From assembly GCA_900770895.1 (NCBI GenBank), contig CAAGMF010000015.1, positions 1-7,145 on the forward strand: a stretch of DNA of 7,145 nt, written 5' to 3'. Every line of letters starts with the position of its first letter. The first letter of the stretch is position 1. This stretch comes from an uncultured Mitsuokella sp. GTDB taxonomy: Bacteria > Bacillota > Negativicutes > Selenomonadales > Selenomonadaceae. The notes beneath the pieces were generated by a model that made no database searches, was not told the origin of the DNA, and worked only from the letters and a program-made list of their open reading frames with translations. The translations under genes were made by a program, and so were the position numbers. Below, piece after piece: positions 1 through 5,719 of the stretch.

Positions 1-38
1 CTGCAAAGCCTTGTGGTATGGGCATTGCAGCTGTTTTT
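1..38 (+). terminator. possible intrinsic terminator at window edge
   Basis: Bases 1-10 (CTGCAAAGCC) pair with 21-30 (GGCATTGCAG) to give a 10-bp stem with one A-A mismatch and a 10-base loop. On the plus strand this is followed by a run of five T at 34-38. It would end a plus-strand gene lying left of the window. The long loop and the mismatch make it a weak call. On the minus strand it follows the recombinase stop codon but has no T-run inside the window. Confidence 0.3.
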
Positions 39-54
39 ACGTGGCAAACTCGGG

Positions 55-687
55 TTATAACATATTTGTGCTATACTGGGAATCTGAATCCGACGTAATA
101 TGTTCAACGGCCCTTCGGTCCTTCTCAGCTCTCACTGCCCGAATCAAAGTGGTCTTGGAAATTCCAGTCAGCTCCATAGCCTCCTTATAAGTTCTATGTT
201 CATCGAGAACAAGGCTGGCAGCATGACGTTTCCATTTCTCTGGCAAAGGCTTACGCCCTTCATGATAACCATCACGAGTACGAGCTATCGCCTTTCCTGC
301 CTGAGTGCGCTCCACGATCATATCGCGCTCGAACTGAGCAAAAGCCAGCAGAACATTGACAATCACCTTGCCGATAGGGCTGTTATCGATAAGCCCCATA
401 TTGAGTACATGCACCTTCACGCCTCGATCCAGCAGCTTTTGTATCAGCCGACTTCCATCTGAAGCGTTCCTCGCAAATCGATCCAGCTTTGTCACAGCCA
501 ATGTATCTCCGGCTTTAATACGCTTCATCAGTTTCTCGAACTCAGGCCGATGAATCGTTGTACCGGTATACTGTTCCCTTATAACCTCATCGCAGCCATC
601 AGAACGCAACTGGCGTTCCTGATCCTCTAAACTGTTACCAGCTACCGCCTGACCTCGGCTACTTACCCGCGCATAACCATATTTCAT
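55..687 (-). CDS. serine recombinase (resolvase/invertase family)
   Basis: A site-specific DNA recombinase of 210 aa that cuts and rejoins DNA through a 5'-phosphoserine link. The N-terminal catalytic domain (about 1-140) carries the motif YARVSS, with Ser9 as probable nucleophile and Arg7 beside it. KLDRFAR at 67-73 supplies Asp69, Arg70 and Arg73, matching conserved active-site residues of gamma-delta resolvase. The long E-helix contains FAQFERDMIVERT (115-128). A short C-terminal domain (about 145-190) holds a helix-turn-helix, roughly TYKEAMELTGISKTTLIRAVR. The length is normal for small resolvases and the gene appears intact. The ATG at 687 is preceded by a purine-rich GGAGGGGG site. It lies alone downstream of the tps terminator with its own promoter and a res-like array (704-790). 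This layout favours a resolvase for plasmid multimers or transposon cointegrates over a phase-variation invertase. That choice is inferred, because sequence alone separates the two poorly. GC is lower than in the tps genes, consistent with transfer. Confidence 0.95.
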   Translation of the reverse strand: MKYGYARVSSRGQAVAGNSLEDQERQLRSDGCDEVIREQYTGTTIHRPEFEKLMKRIKAGDTLAVTKLDRFARNASDGSRLIQKLLDRGVKVHVLNMGLIDNSPIGKVIVNVLLAFAQFERDMIVERTQAGKAIARTRDGYHEGRKPLPEKWKRHAASLVLDEHRTYKEAMELTGISKTTLIRAVRAEKDRRAVEHITSDSDSQYSTNML

Positions 688-703
688 GACTTCTTCCCCC
701 TCC

Positions 704-790
704 GGTTTTGGATATAAGAAACGGATATCTTTGTACCCCCATTATATCACATGCCTCGAACGATATCCATAACTGCTAAGTTTTGGATAT
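704..790. promoter_or_regulatory. candidate res site (recombination site) of the serine recombinase
   Basis: An 87-bp array of GGATAT-type half-sites directly upstream of the recombinase gene. The distal part (763-790) is a 28-bp imperfect palindrome. Its left half is ATATCCATAACT and its right half AGTTTTGGATAT; read inverted, the halves match at 11 of 12 positions around a central GCTA. That is the size and form of a resolvase crossover site (site I). The gene-proximal part holds two head-to-tail half-sites, GGTTTTGGATAT (704-715) and AGAAACGGATAT (717-728). A 34-bp middle section holds the promoter. Crossover site far from the gene and accessory sites close to it is the classical res order. 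Direct-repeat accessory half-sites recall the Sin resolvase site of staphylococcal plasmids. Binding is inferred. Confidence 0.6.
741..749 (-). promoter_or_regulatory. extended -10 promoter of the recombinase gene
   Basis: On the minus strand the sequence reads TGATATAAT, a perfect TATAAT -10 box with the TGn extension. The -35 position 17 bp upstream is poor (TGGATA) and overlaps the inner end of the candidate crossover site. The promoter sits between the two parts of the res-like array, so bound recombinase would be expected to repress its own transcription, as known for other resolvases. Repression here is inferred. Confidence 0.6.
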
Positions 791-807
791 TCAAAGTCCA
801 ACAAAAT

Positions 808-845
808 GGGGCTGTCTCACGAAAGCATTTTCGTGAGACAGCCCC
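808..845 (-). terminator. intrinsic terminator of the tps operon
   Basis: A perfect 17-bp inverted repeat (808-824 and 829-845) closes on a 4-base loop. The outer half of the stem is GC-rich (GGGGCTGTC with its complement). On the minus strand the stem is followed by ATTTTGTT, a usable T-tract. It starts 22 bases after the tpsA stop codon. The plus-strand side lacks a T-run, so it probably works mainly for the minus-strand operon, and it separates tps transcription from the recombinase gene. Confidence 0.88.
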
Positions 846-867
846 TTAGAGAGATAGCGTATAAAGT

Positions 868-2868
868 TTACTGGTCGACAGAGACGGACGTCTCGTTGGC
901 GGCCTCGCCTGCCGTGACCGTTGCGGCCACTGCCTGCGTGTCTACCGTTGCGACCGTCGTGCTGGCCGTCGCAGCCTGCGTCTTTTGGTCAGTGTCTTCC
1001 GCGCGGCCCTGGGTCGGCGTATAGGCGTTCAGCACGCTGAGCTGCAGGAGCTGCTTCTCCGTCGTGGAGAGGTCAGCGTTCTTGATGCCCTGCAGGATGC
1101 CGAGCATCTGGCCGGCCGCCGCGCGCTCCTCACCGGACGCGTTCAGCTGGTCAATGCTGTTGACGAGGGCCTCCTGACGCTGCGCAAAGTTGGCATTGTC
1201 CGTGATAGCCTCGCCCGCAAGCGCTTCGCCGTTCGCGATATTCTTGGCATCTTCGGCGTCAAATGGCTTCTGGTCCGGCGTCTTCGTCGGGTCGGTCGGT
1301 TTAGTCGGTTCTGTCGGCTTAGTAGGCTCCGTCGGCTGGTCCGTCGGCTCAGTCGGCTTCGTGGGCTCAGTCGGCGTTGTCGGCTCAGCCTCAGCCGCCT
1401 TGTCGACAACCAAACCTTTCTCATCGTCATAATGCACCGCCGAGCCCTCAGCCGTGTGCTTCGTGCCCGCCGTCAGCGTGCCCGCGTTGGCAATTTTGTT
1501 GGCACCGATGTTGATTTCTTCATCCGCGCCGGCCGTCACGCTGCTCGTCTTGTCGATGGTGACCGTGTTGCCTGCACCGGCCGTCAGGCTGCCGGTATCG
1601 TTCGCAGTTGTAAACGTCTTGCCCGCAATCACCGTGACCGTGCCCTTGCTGCTGACTGCCGTACCGTTCGTGAGCGTCACCGCGCCGCCGATAATGGACA
1701 TGTCACCGGCGCTCTCGTCAGTCGAGGTATTCTCCGCCGTGCTCGTGAACTTCGTGTTGTCGAGCGTAATGGCGTTATCCTTCGTCGCGGCCGTGACATC
1801 CGTGTCGGTCGGGTTTTCATTTTTATCCATTTTCGTTGTCAGCGTGTTACCGGCGTAGATTTCACCCTTTTTCGCCGTGATATTGCTATCTTTAGCGCTG
1901 ACTGCACCACCAAACAGGATGACCTGCTCACCGTCTTTGACGGTCAGTTTATCGGCCTTGATGGTGTTCTCCGCCGTGGCGTTCGTCGTCAGCTGGGAGG
2001 AACTCTCACCCTGCGAGTTCGCCGCCGTAACATAGACACCGCCCGTGCCTTTCATATCAAATGTCGCGTTGCTCACGTCAACCTTGCCGCCCTGCACCGT
2101 CAGGTTCAGGCTGTCGGAGTTGTTCGTGACCGTGCCGCCGAACGTCACTGCATTATCCTTCGTGGCCGTGACATCGCCCATCGCATCCTGATAGTTGACA
2201 TCGCCACCGTGCATGGTGATTTTATTGCCAGCAGCCACATTCAGCGCGACATCCTCTTTGTCATTCGTGGCACCGTTCATCGTGAACGTGACACCATCGG
2301 CGACATTGACCGTACCGCCAAAGAGAGCCAACAGATTATCGATATTGAACTTCGCGCCTTTCTGTACCGTCAGCGTACCAGCCGTGCCGCCACTCTCAGG
2401 CGCAAACGTCCCCGTAGCATCGGCATCGCCTACGATTTTGTTGAACTCATCATCCGAAATAGCCAGCGTGGAGAGCACGAGGGCCTGCGCGTTGATAACC
2501 GCATTTTGCCCGACGAGGATACCGTTCGGGTTCACGAGCAGCAGCGGGTTATTGCCTTCCTGCTTCAGCGTGCCGAGCAGCTCCGAGATGTTTTTACCCA
2601 CGACGCGGTTCAGCAGGGCGCCGTTCGCCGTATTGAAATTCAGCGTTTCGCCCTCTTTGATGCCGAATTCCTGCCAATTGATGATACTGTTCTTGTTCGC
2701 CGTAATCGTGGCGCCACTGGTCACATTATCCAGACTGCCCGCACTGATGGCGACATCACCACCACTGACCACCGTGCCGCCCGACGGCATAGCAAAGGCC
2801 GTAGCCGAGAGGGACAGGCAGATGAGGGTCGTCAGGGCTGCCTGACGTGCTTTCGTATTCCATTGCAT
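868..2868 (-). CDS. two-partner secretion exoprotein (TpsA), haemagglutinin-like
   Basis: A secreted beta-helical surface protein of 666 aa, the cargo of the TpsB transporter encoded just upstream. A signal peptide (1-26) ends in a likely cleavage site, AFA before MPSGG. The TPS recognition domain follows at about 28-145 with family hallmarks: SIINWQEFGI (61-70), LLNRVVG (85-91) and NPNGI (113-117). Residues about 150-490 are Thr/Asn/Gly/Asp-rich with recurring GG-V turns (GGTVNV, GGKVDV, GGAVSA, GGAVTL), as in a right-handed beta-helix. A Pro-Thr linker (496-531, repeated TEPTKP) leads to a tail (about 532-620) that looks helical, then a low-complexity Ala/Thr/Val end. The ATG at 2868 has an AGGAG-type site about 10 bases upstream. 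It is short for a TpsA, which often exceeds 1000 aa, but no frame disruption is visible. No VENN motif, toxin domain or immunity gene follows, which argues against contact-dependent inhibition. Adhesin or biofilm function is inferred. The mature protein has no cysteine. Confidence 0.92.
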   Translation of the reverse strand: MQWNTKARQAALTTLICLSLSATAFAMPSGGTVVSGGDVAISAGSLDNVTSGATITANKNSIINWQEFGIKEGETLNFNTANGALLNRVVGKNISELLGTLKQEGNNPLLLVNPNGILVGQNAVINAQALVLSTLAISDDEFNKIVGDADATGTFAPESGGTAGTLTVQKGAKFNIDNLLALFGGTVNVADGVTFTMNGATNDKEDVALNVAAGNKITMHGGDVNYQDAMGDVTATKDNAVTFGGTVTNNSDSLNLTVQGGKVDVSNATFDMKGTGGVYVTAANSQGESSSQLTTNATAENTIKADKLTVKDGEQVILFGGAVSAKDSNITAKKGEIYAGNTLTTKMDKNENPTDTDVTAATKDNAITLDNTKFTSTAENTSTDESAGDMSIIGGAVTLTNGTAVSSKGTVTVIAGKTFTTANDTGSLTAGAGNTVTIDKTSSVTAGADEEINIGANKIANAGTLTAGTKHTAEGSAVHYDDEKGLVVDKAAEAEPTTPTEPTKPTEPTDQPTEPTKPTEPTKPTDPTKTPDQKPFDAEDAKNIANGEALAGEAITDNANFAQRQEALVNSIDQLNASGEERAAAGQMLGILQGIKNADLSTTEKQLLQLSVLNAYTPTQGRAEDTDQKTQAATASTTVATVDTQAVAATVTAGEAANETSVSVDQ
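1276..1383 (-). repeat. Pro-Thr-Glu/Lys linker repeat within tpsA
   Basis: Residues 496-531 of TpsA are built from repeated EPT and KPT triplets, forming TEPTKP-like six-residue units with one break (TDQPTEP). At DNA level this is an imperfect 9-bp or 18-bp tandem repeat in which synonymous codons vary. It is probably an extended, stiff spacer between the beta-helix and the C-terminal tail. Copy number may change by slippage in whole codons. Confidence 0.85.
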
Positions 2869-2891
2869 GATTCTCAGTCTCCTTCCTTAGA

Positions 2892-4388
2892 TTAGAAACC
2901 CACCGTGAACATCGTATTCCATCTTCTGTGGTTCGCGTGCGGCGCGCTGCTGCTCAGCGTGTAGTCTGACACGTCGTTGATGACTTTCGCATAGTCGACG
3001 GCGAGCGCGAGGTTGTGCTTCGCATCCGTATAGCGCAGACCGAGGCCCGTCGAGGCGAGGTCCTCGAAATGCTTGCTCGTCGTGCGGCTGCTCGTGTTGT
3101 TCGTCAGATTGCCATAGTCGAGGAAAGCGAGCAGGCGCAGGTTCGGTGCGAGCTCCGGCGTGTAGATTTCAAGATTGCCGATGACACCTTTATCCGCGCT
3201 GGCAATCGTGCCCGCGAAACCGCGCACCGTGTACATGCCGCCCGCACCAAGCTGGGCGAGGATCGGCATATGGTCGCTCGTGTACTGGCCATGCGCGCGT
3301 GCATTGACGAGCCAGTCCGACTTCGAGCGCACCTGATAGCCAAGCCCCGCCGTGTAGAACGTAAAATGCTGCTTGCTGCCCGGAGCCGCGGCCTCGTACT
3401 CACCAGCGTCGCCGCCCATGTTCGTCAAGACGCCTGCCTGATAGGAGAATGCATGATACAGGTCGCGGTTGTTGTGCTCGAAACCGACGCTGCCGAGCAG
3501 CATGTCGTATTTCTGGTCGGGGATGTCGAGGCTGTCACCGCCCATCTCGATGGAGCTCTCCGTCTTGGAGTAGCGGTAGTCGAGACCGAACGTCAGCGCA
3601 TCCTTTTCCCGCGACGTATAGGCGAGATAATGCTGGTAGCGCATGCCGAGGTTGCGGCCGATACCAGCAGCCTGATAGTCGAGAAACCCGCGATAGGCAG
3701 CCGGCGAGACGTTGCCGTTATCGACATCGGAGTAGCTGGCATTCAGCGTGAGCGCACCGCCCGCGCGCGGCAGCAGCGTGCGATAGGAAATGGCCGCCTG
3801 CTTCACATCATCGAAATGCTCATCCGGCGACGTGACATAGGCCACACCGAAGCTGTCGGCGCGCTGCGTCATGTTATTGTTGATGTAGCTGAGCGTCGTG
3901 CGCCAGTCGCCCGTATAGTCGTTGCCCGTGTTGGCTACGCTGAGATTCACGCGGCCGTTTTTGCGCGCCTCGTTCTGCACATGCACCGTGAACGAGCCGT
4001 CGTGGTTTGAGGCGAACGTCGCATTGAGCTTTGCCGCGCCCGTATCATTCACGAGCTGGATTTCCTTGGAGAGTTCGTGGATATTGATTTTGTCTGCATT
4101 CAGTGCTGGCAGCAGCCGACGTACCATCGATTCCGGCAGGCTGTCCGAGCTGTCGATTTTCACCGCCGTGACCGGCACCGTGATGCGGTCAGCGCGCACG
4201 GCCTGCCCCGTATGCTGGCTCTGCTGCTGGCGCTCCAGTTCCTTGCCCGCCTGGTTCTGTGCGATTTCATGCTCCGTGGTCTTGTCGGCCGCCATGACCT
4301 GTGCCGTGCCAAGCAGCGTGAACGCACCCACGCCCGCCAGCACCGCCGCCGTCAAACGGCGCCATGCAATATTCTGCTTCCTGATCAA
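2892..4388 (-). CDS. two-partner secretion transporter (TpsB, FhaC/ShlB family)
   Basis: An outer-membrane beta-barrel of 498 aa that exports TpsA. A signal peptide (1-33) ends VMA before ADK. A Gln-rich segment (about 41-62, with ERQQQ) resembles the N-terminal plug helix of FhaC. One POTRA-like domain follows (about 66-142), containing LPESMVRRLLP and NIHELSKEIQLVND. The barrel begins at ANTGNDYTGDWR (152-163), the usual entry motif, and contains VRGF at 388-391, the conserved tip of loop L6. It ends in Phe, as expected for BAM-assembled barrels. FhaC-type proteins normally have two POTRA domains and about 550 residues; the first POTRA seems absent here. The start is TTG at 4388, supported by a GGAAGGA site 7 bases upstream and by the full signal peptide. 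The nearest upstream ATG (4410) is in another frame, and the first internal Met lies inside the signal peptide. Its stop lies 23 bp before tpsA, so the two are co-transcribed. Confidence 0.92.
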   Translation of the reverse strand: MIRKQNIAWRRLTAAVLAGVGAFTLLGTAQVMAADKTTEHEIAQNQAGKELERQQQSQHTGQAVRADRITVPVTAVKIDSSDSLPESMVRRLLPALNADKINIHELSKEIQLVNDTGAAKLNATFASNHDGSFTVHVQNEARKNGRVNLSVANTGNDYTGDWRTTLSYINNNMTQRADSFGVAYVTSPDEHFDDVKQAAISYRTLLPRAGGALTLNASYSDVDNGNVSPAAYRGFLDYQAAGIGRNLGMRYQHYLAYTSREKDALTFGLDYRYSKTESSIEMGGDSLDIPDQKYDMLLGSVGFEHNNRDLYHAFSYQAGVLTNMGGDAGEYEAAAPGSKQHFTFYTAGLGYQVRSKSDWLVNARAHGQYTSDHMPILAQLGAGGMYTVRGFAGTIASADKGVIGNLEIYTPELAPNLRLLAFLDYGNLTNNTSSRTTSKHFEDLASTGLGLRYTDAKHNLALAVDYAKVINDVSDYTLSSSAPHANHRRWNTMFTVGF

Positions 4389-4469
4389 AACCCGATCCTT
4401 CCTTTCCCATTTCTTTGCAAAATCATTTTATCAGCTCGAAACAAGGTTTCCCTTATCTCGCTTTAGGCT

Positions 4470-4497
4470 AGTATAACACATCCGCCCCCCCGTGCAA
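4470..4497 (-). promoter_or_regulatory. sigma70-type promoter of the tps operon with a G7 spacer tract
   Basis: On the minus strand a -35 box TTGCAC (4492-4497) and a -10 box TATACT (4470-4475) are separated by 16 bp. The first seven spacer bases are all G (4485-4491). Transcription would start near 4463, giving a leader of roughly 75 bases before tpsB. The left end of the IS481-like element lies about 30 bp further upstream, so the core promoter is intact after that insertion. Confidence 0.65.
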
Positions 4498-4527
4498 GAC
4501 ATTATGCATATCATCTGCCTCTGCCTG

Positions 4528-4555
4528 TGTAGGTTTGTCAATCATCTGTTACACT
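4528..4555. repeat. terminal inverted repeat of the IS (transposase 3' side)
   Basis: The sequence begins TGTAGGTTTGTCAATC and ends TTACACT. It pairs with the repeat at 5569-5596 at 21 of 28 positions without gaps. The transposase stop codon (4538-4540) lies inside it, a compact arrangement. Confidence 0.85.
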
Positions 4556-5488
4556 AGCCATATAATCGTCTAAATATTCGTTCGGAGACTTCCATCCTAA
4601 CGGGCGCATCGGGAAATTATTATACTCACGGTTACGTACAGCTAGTTGTTTTTTGAAGTCTTCAAACGAGTAAAACGTATGGATTGCGTAGAATTGTTCG
4701 TTATCCTTGCGGTGAGAGCGTTCTACCTTGCCGTTGTACCTCGGCGTGTAGGGCCTTATTTTATGGTGCTTGATGCCATAGGCTTCGAGCTGTTGCTCGA
4801 ACAGGGTAGGATCATAATCCTTTTTGCTGTTTCCAAACCTTTTAGTGAATTCCATGCCGTTGTCTGTCTGGACGGTTTCTATCTTGAATGGGAAACGGTC
4901 GACAAGTTGCTGCAGGAATACCATGGATGAATAAGTACTCTGCTCCTGAAAGGCTGCTATATAGCGTAGACGGCTGTATTCATCAATGGCGGTGTACTGG
5001 TACATCTTTTCGCCAGCGTCCTTAGCATCACCTACGATGCAGGCGGATGGGACAACCTTGGCATCAATCTGTACCTTCTGGCCGGGATAATCAGCGGGAG
5101 CGTATGGCTTCGGTATGTACTTGGGATTGGGAGCCTTGACCCTAGTCACTCCCATACGCTTCATACAACGATACAGGCCAGCCACGGTGCGTTTGTAGCC
5201 TCTCATGCGGAGCTTTACCCAGAAGATGACCAGGCCATCGTGTACGTTTCTGCGGCGCATATCCTTTATAAGCTTAATCTCGTCAGCTGTGTGCTGGTTC
5301 GGATGATGATGTGGTCGCCTGCTTTTAGGCACAAGGGATTTTTCGGAAACACCATCGTAGCGTTTTTTCCACCTGTATATCGTCATCCTGCAGACGCCGA
5401 ACTCTCTGCTGGCTTTAGTCACGCTATGCTTAGTGGCGTACTTAACTACTGATAGACGGAATTTGGCATCCTGTGTTATTATATTCAT
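4538..5488 (-). CDS. IS481-family DDE transposase
   Basis: The transposase of the surrounding element, 316 aa from the chosen start. An N-terminal helix-turn-helix (about 20-42, SVTKASREFGVCRMTIYRW) should bind the element ends. The integrase core (rve fold) follows with a DDE triad I place at Asp142 (QIDAK), Asp209 (TDNGMEF) and Glu256 (GKVERSHR). The C-terminal motif RPLGWKSPNEYL is typical of the group. The gap between the second Asp and the Glu is 46 residues, longer than the 34-35 of many DDE transposases; a short insertion (KRFGNSKKDYDP) accounts for it. ATG at 5488 was chosen because AAAGGAG lies 7 bases upstream. An in-frame ATG at 5542 would add 18 residues but has no obvious binding site. 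No frameshift or premature stop is visible, so the transposase is probably functional. Confidence 0.93.
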   Translation of the reverse strand: MNIITQDAKFRLSVVKYATKHSVTKASREFGVCRMTIYRWKKRYDGVSEKSLVPKSRRPHHHPNQHTADEIKLIKDMRRRNVHDGLVIFWVKLRMRGYKRTVAGLYRCMKRMGVTRVKAPNPKYIPKPYAPADYPGQKVQIDAKVVPSACIVGDAKDAGEKMYQYTAIDEYSRLRYIAAFQEQSTYSSMVFLQQLVDRFPFKIETVQTDNGMEFTKRFGNSKKDYDPTLFEQQLEAYGIKHHKIRPYTPRYNGKVERSHRKDNEQFYAIHTFYSFEDFKKQLAVRNREYNNFPMRPLGWKSPNEYLDDYMASVTDD

Positions 5489-5530
5489 GGGAACTCTCCT
5501 TTGGACATGTTTTGTGCTGGTGCAAACACA

Positions 5531-5539
5531 ATCATACCA
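5531..5539 (-). promoter_or_regulatory. possible extended -10 promoter of the transposase gene
   Basis: On the minus strand the sequence reads TGGTATGAT, a TGn-extended -10 box (TATGAT) about 40 bases upstream of the ATG at 5488. I find no convincing -35 box at the usual distance. Weak transcription would be normal for a transposase. Confidence 0.35.
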
Positions 5540-5568
5540 CAAGGTAGGGTTCCTTTTCTACTGCCCAG

Positions 5569-5596
5569 AGTGTCACATATGTATTGTAAACCTACA
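5569..5596. repeat. terminal inverted repeat of the IS (transposase 5' side)
   Basis: Read on the minus strand it begins TGTAGGTTTACAAT and ends TGACACT, matching the repeat at 4528-4555 at 21 of 28 positions. Outside both ends, three bases (GCC, read toward the element) also agree after a two-base mismatch. The true ends could therefore lie up to 5 bp further out, but that choice gives no target duplication either. Confidence 0.85.
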
Positions 5597-5685
5597 ATGG
5601 CTCAATTACTTACGTAAATTCGCCATACCCGCCTTCATCACCCACCTAAGAGGTGGAGGACTTCTGGCGGCTTAGGTTAAAAAGT
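5597..5685. other. intergenic stretch with nested inverted repeats, possible IS200/IS605 scar
   Basis: No gene is visible between the IS end and the terminator. The segment contains a short perfect hairpin, CCACCT-AAG-AGGTGG (5642-5656). It also contains a longer inverted pair, ACCTAAG (5644-5650) with CTTAGGT (5671-5677), that competes with it. Small hairpins of this kind mark the ends of IS200/IS605 elements and of TnpB-associated RNAs, so this may be the remnant of one. No part of a tnpA or tnpB gene is present, so the assignment is tentative. Confidence 0.3.
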
Positions 5686-5711
5686 GGAGGCTGCCCACCA
5701 GGGCAGCCTCC
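5686..5711 (-). terminator. intrinsic terminator of the upstream exported-protein gene
   Basis: A perfect 11-bp GC-rich stem (GGAGGCTGCCC with GGGCAGCCTCC) and a 4-base loop. On the minus strand it is followed by ACTTTTT. It begins 8 bases after the stop codon at 5720 and should prevent read-through into the IS and the tps operon. Confidence 0.92.
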
Positions 5712-5719
5712 TGAAGATG

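Larger units (their letters stand above)
4528..5596 (-). mobile_element. IS481-like insertion sequence, 1069 bp
   Basis: A complete element with one transposase gene, bounded by terminal inverted repeats that begin TGTAGGTTT at both ends and match at 21 of 28 positions. It has the length and single-gene layout of IS481 elements. It sits between the terminator of the upstream exported-protein gene and the tps promoter, so neither transcription unit is interrupted. The flanking bases (left ...TCTGCCTG, right ATGGCTCA...) show no direct target duplication. Either the insertion is old or recombined, or the assembly joined two different copies here. Confidence 0.85.

Noticed and set aside
723..768. 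GGATATC (723-729) and GATATCC (762-768) as inverted repeats bounding an invertible promoter.
   Set aside because: Only 7 bp match, the segment is too short for known invertases, and the wider pattern fits a res site with an internal promoter much better.
1276..1383. CRISPR-like array.
   Set aside because: The short tandem units encode an in-frame Pro-Thr linker and there are no unique spacers of regular length.
868..2868. TpsA as a contact-dependent inhibition toxin (CdiA-like).
   Set aside because: At 666 aa it is far too short, has no VENN motif or toxin domain, and no immunity gene follows.
985..2895. Long plus-strand open frame (636 codons) opposite tpsA.
   Set aside because: Its product is Arg/Val-rich without recognisable domains, while the minus strand encodes a signal peptide and a TPS domain. 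In GC-rich coding DNA the antisense frame often stays open.
3015..4010. Plus-strand open frame of 331 codons opposite tpsB.
   Set aside because: Same antisense effect. The minus strand carries the VRGF and barrel motifs, and this frame has no convincing ribosome binding site.
5532..5543. The 12-mer CATACCACAAGG, also present on the minus strand at 9-20.
   Set aside because: A few 12-base matches are expected by chance in a window of this size, and the flanks do not match.
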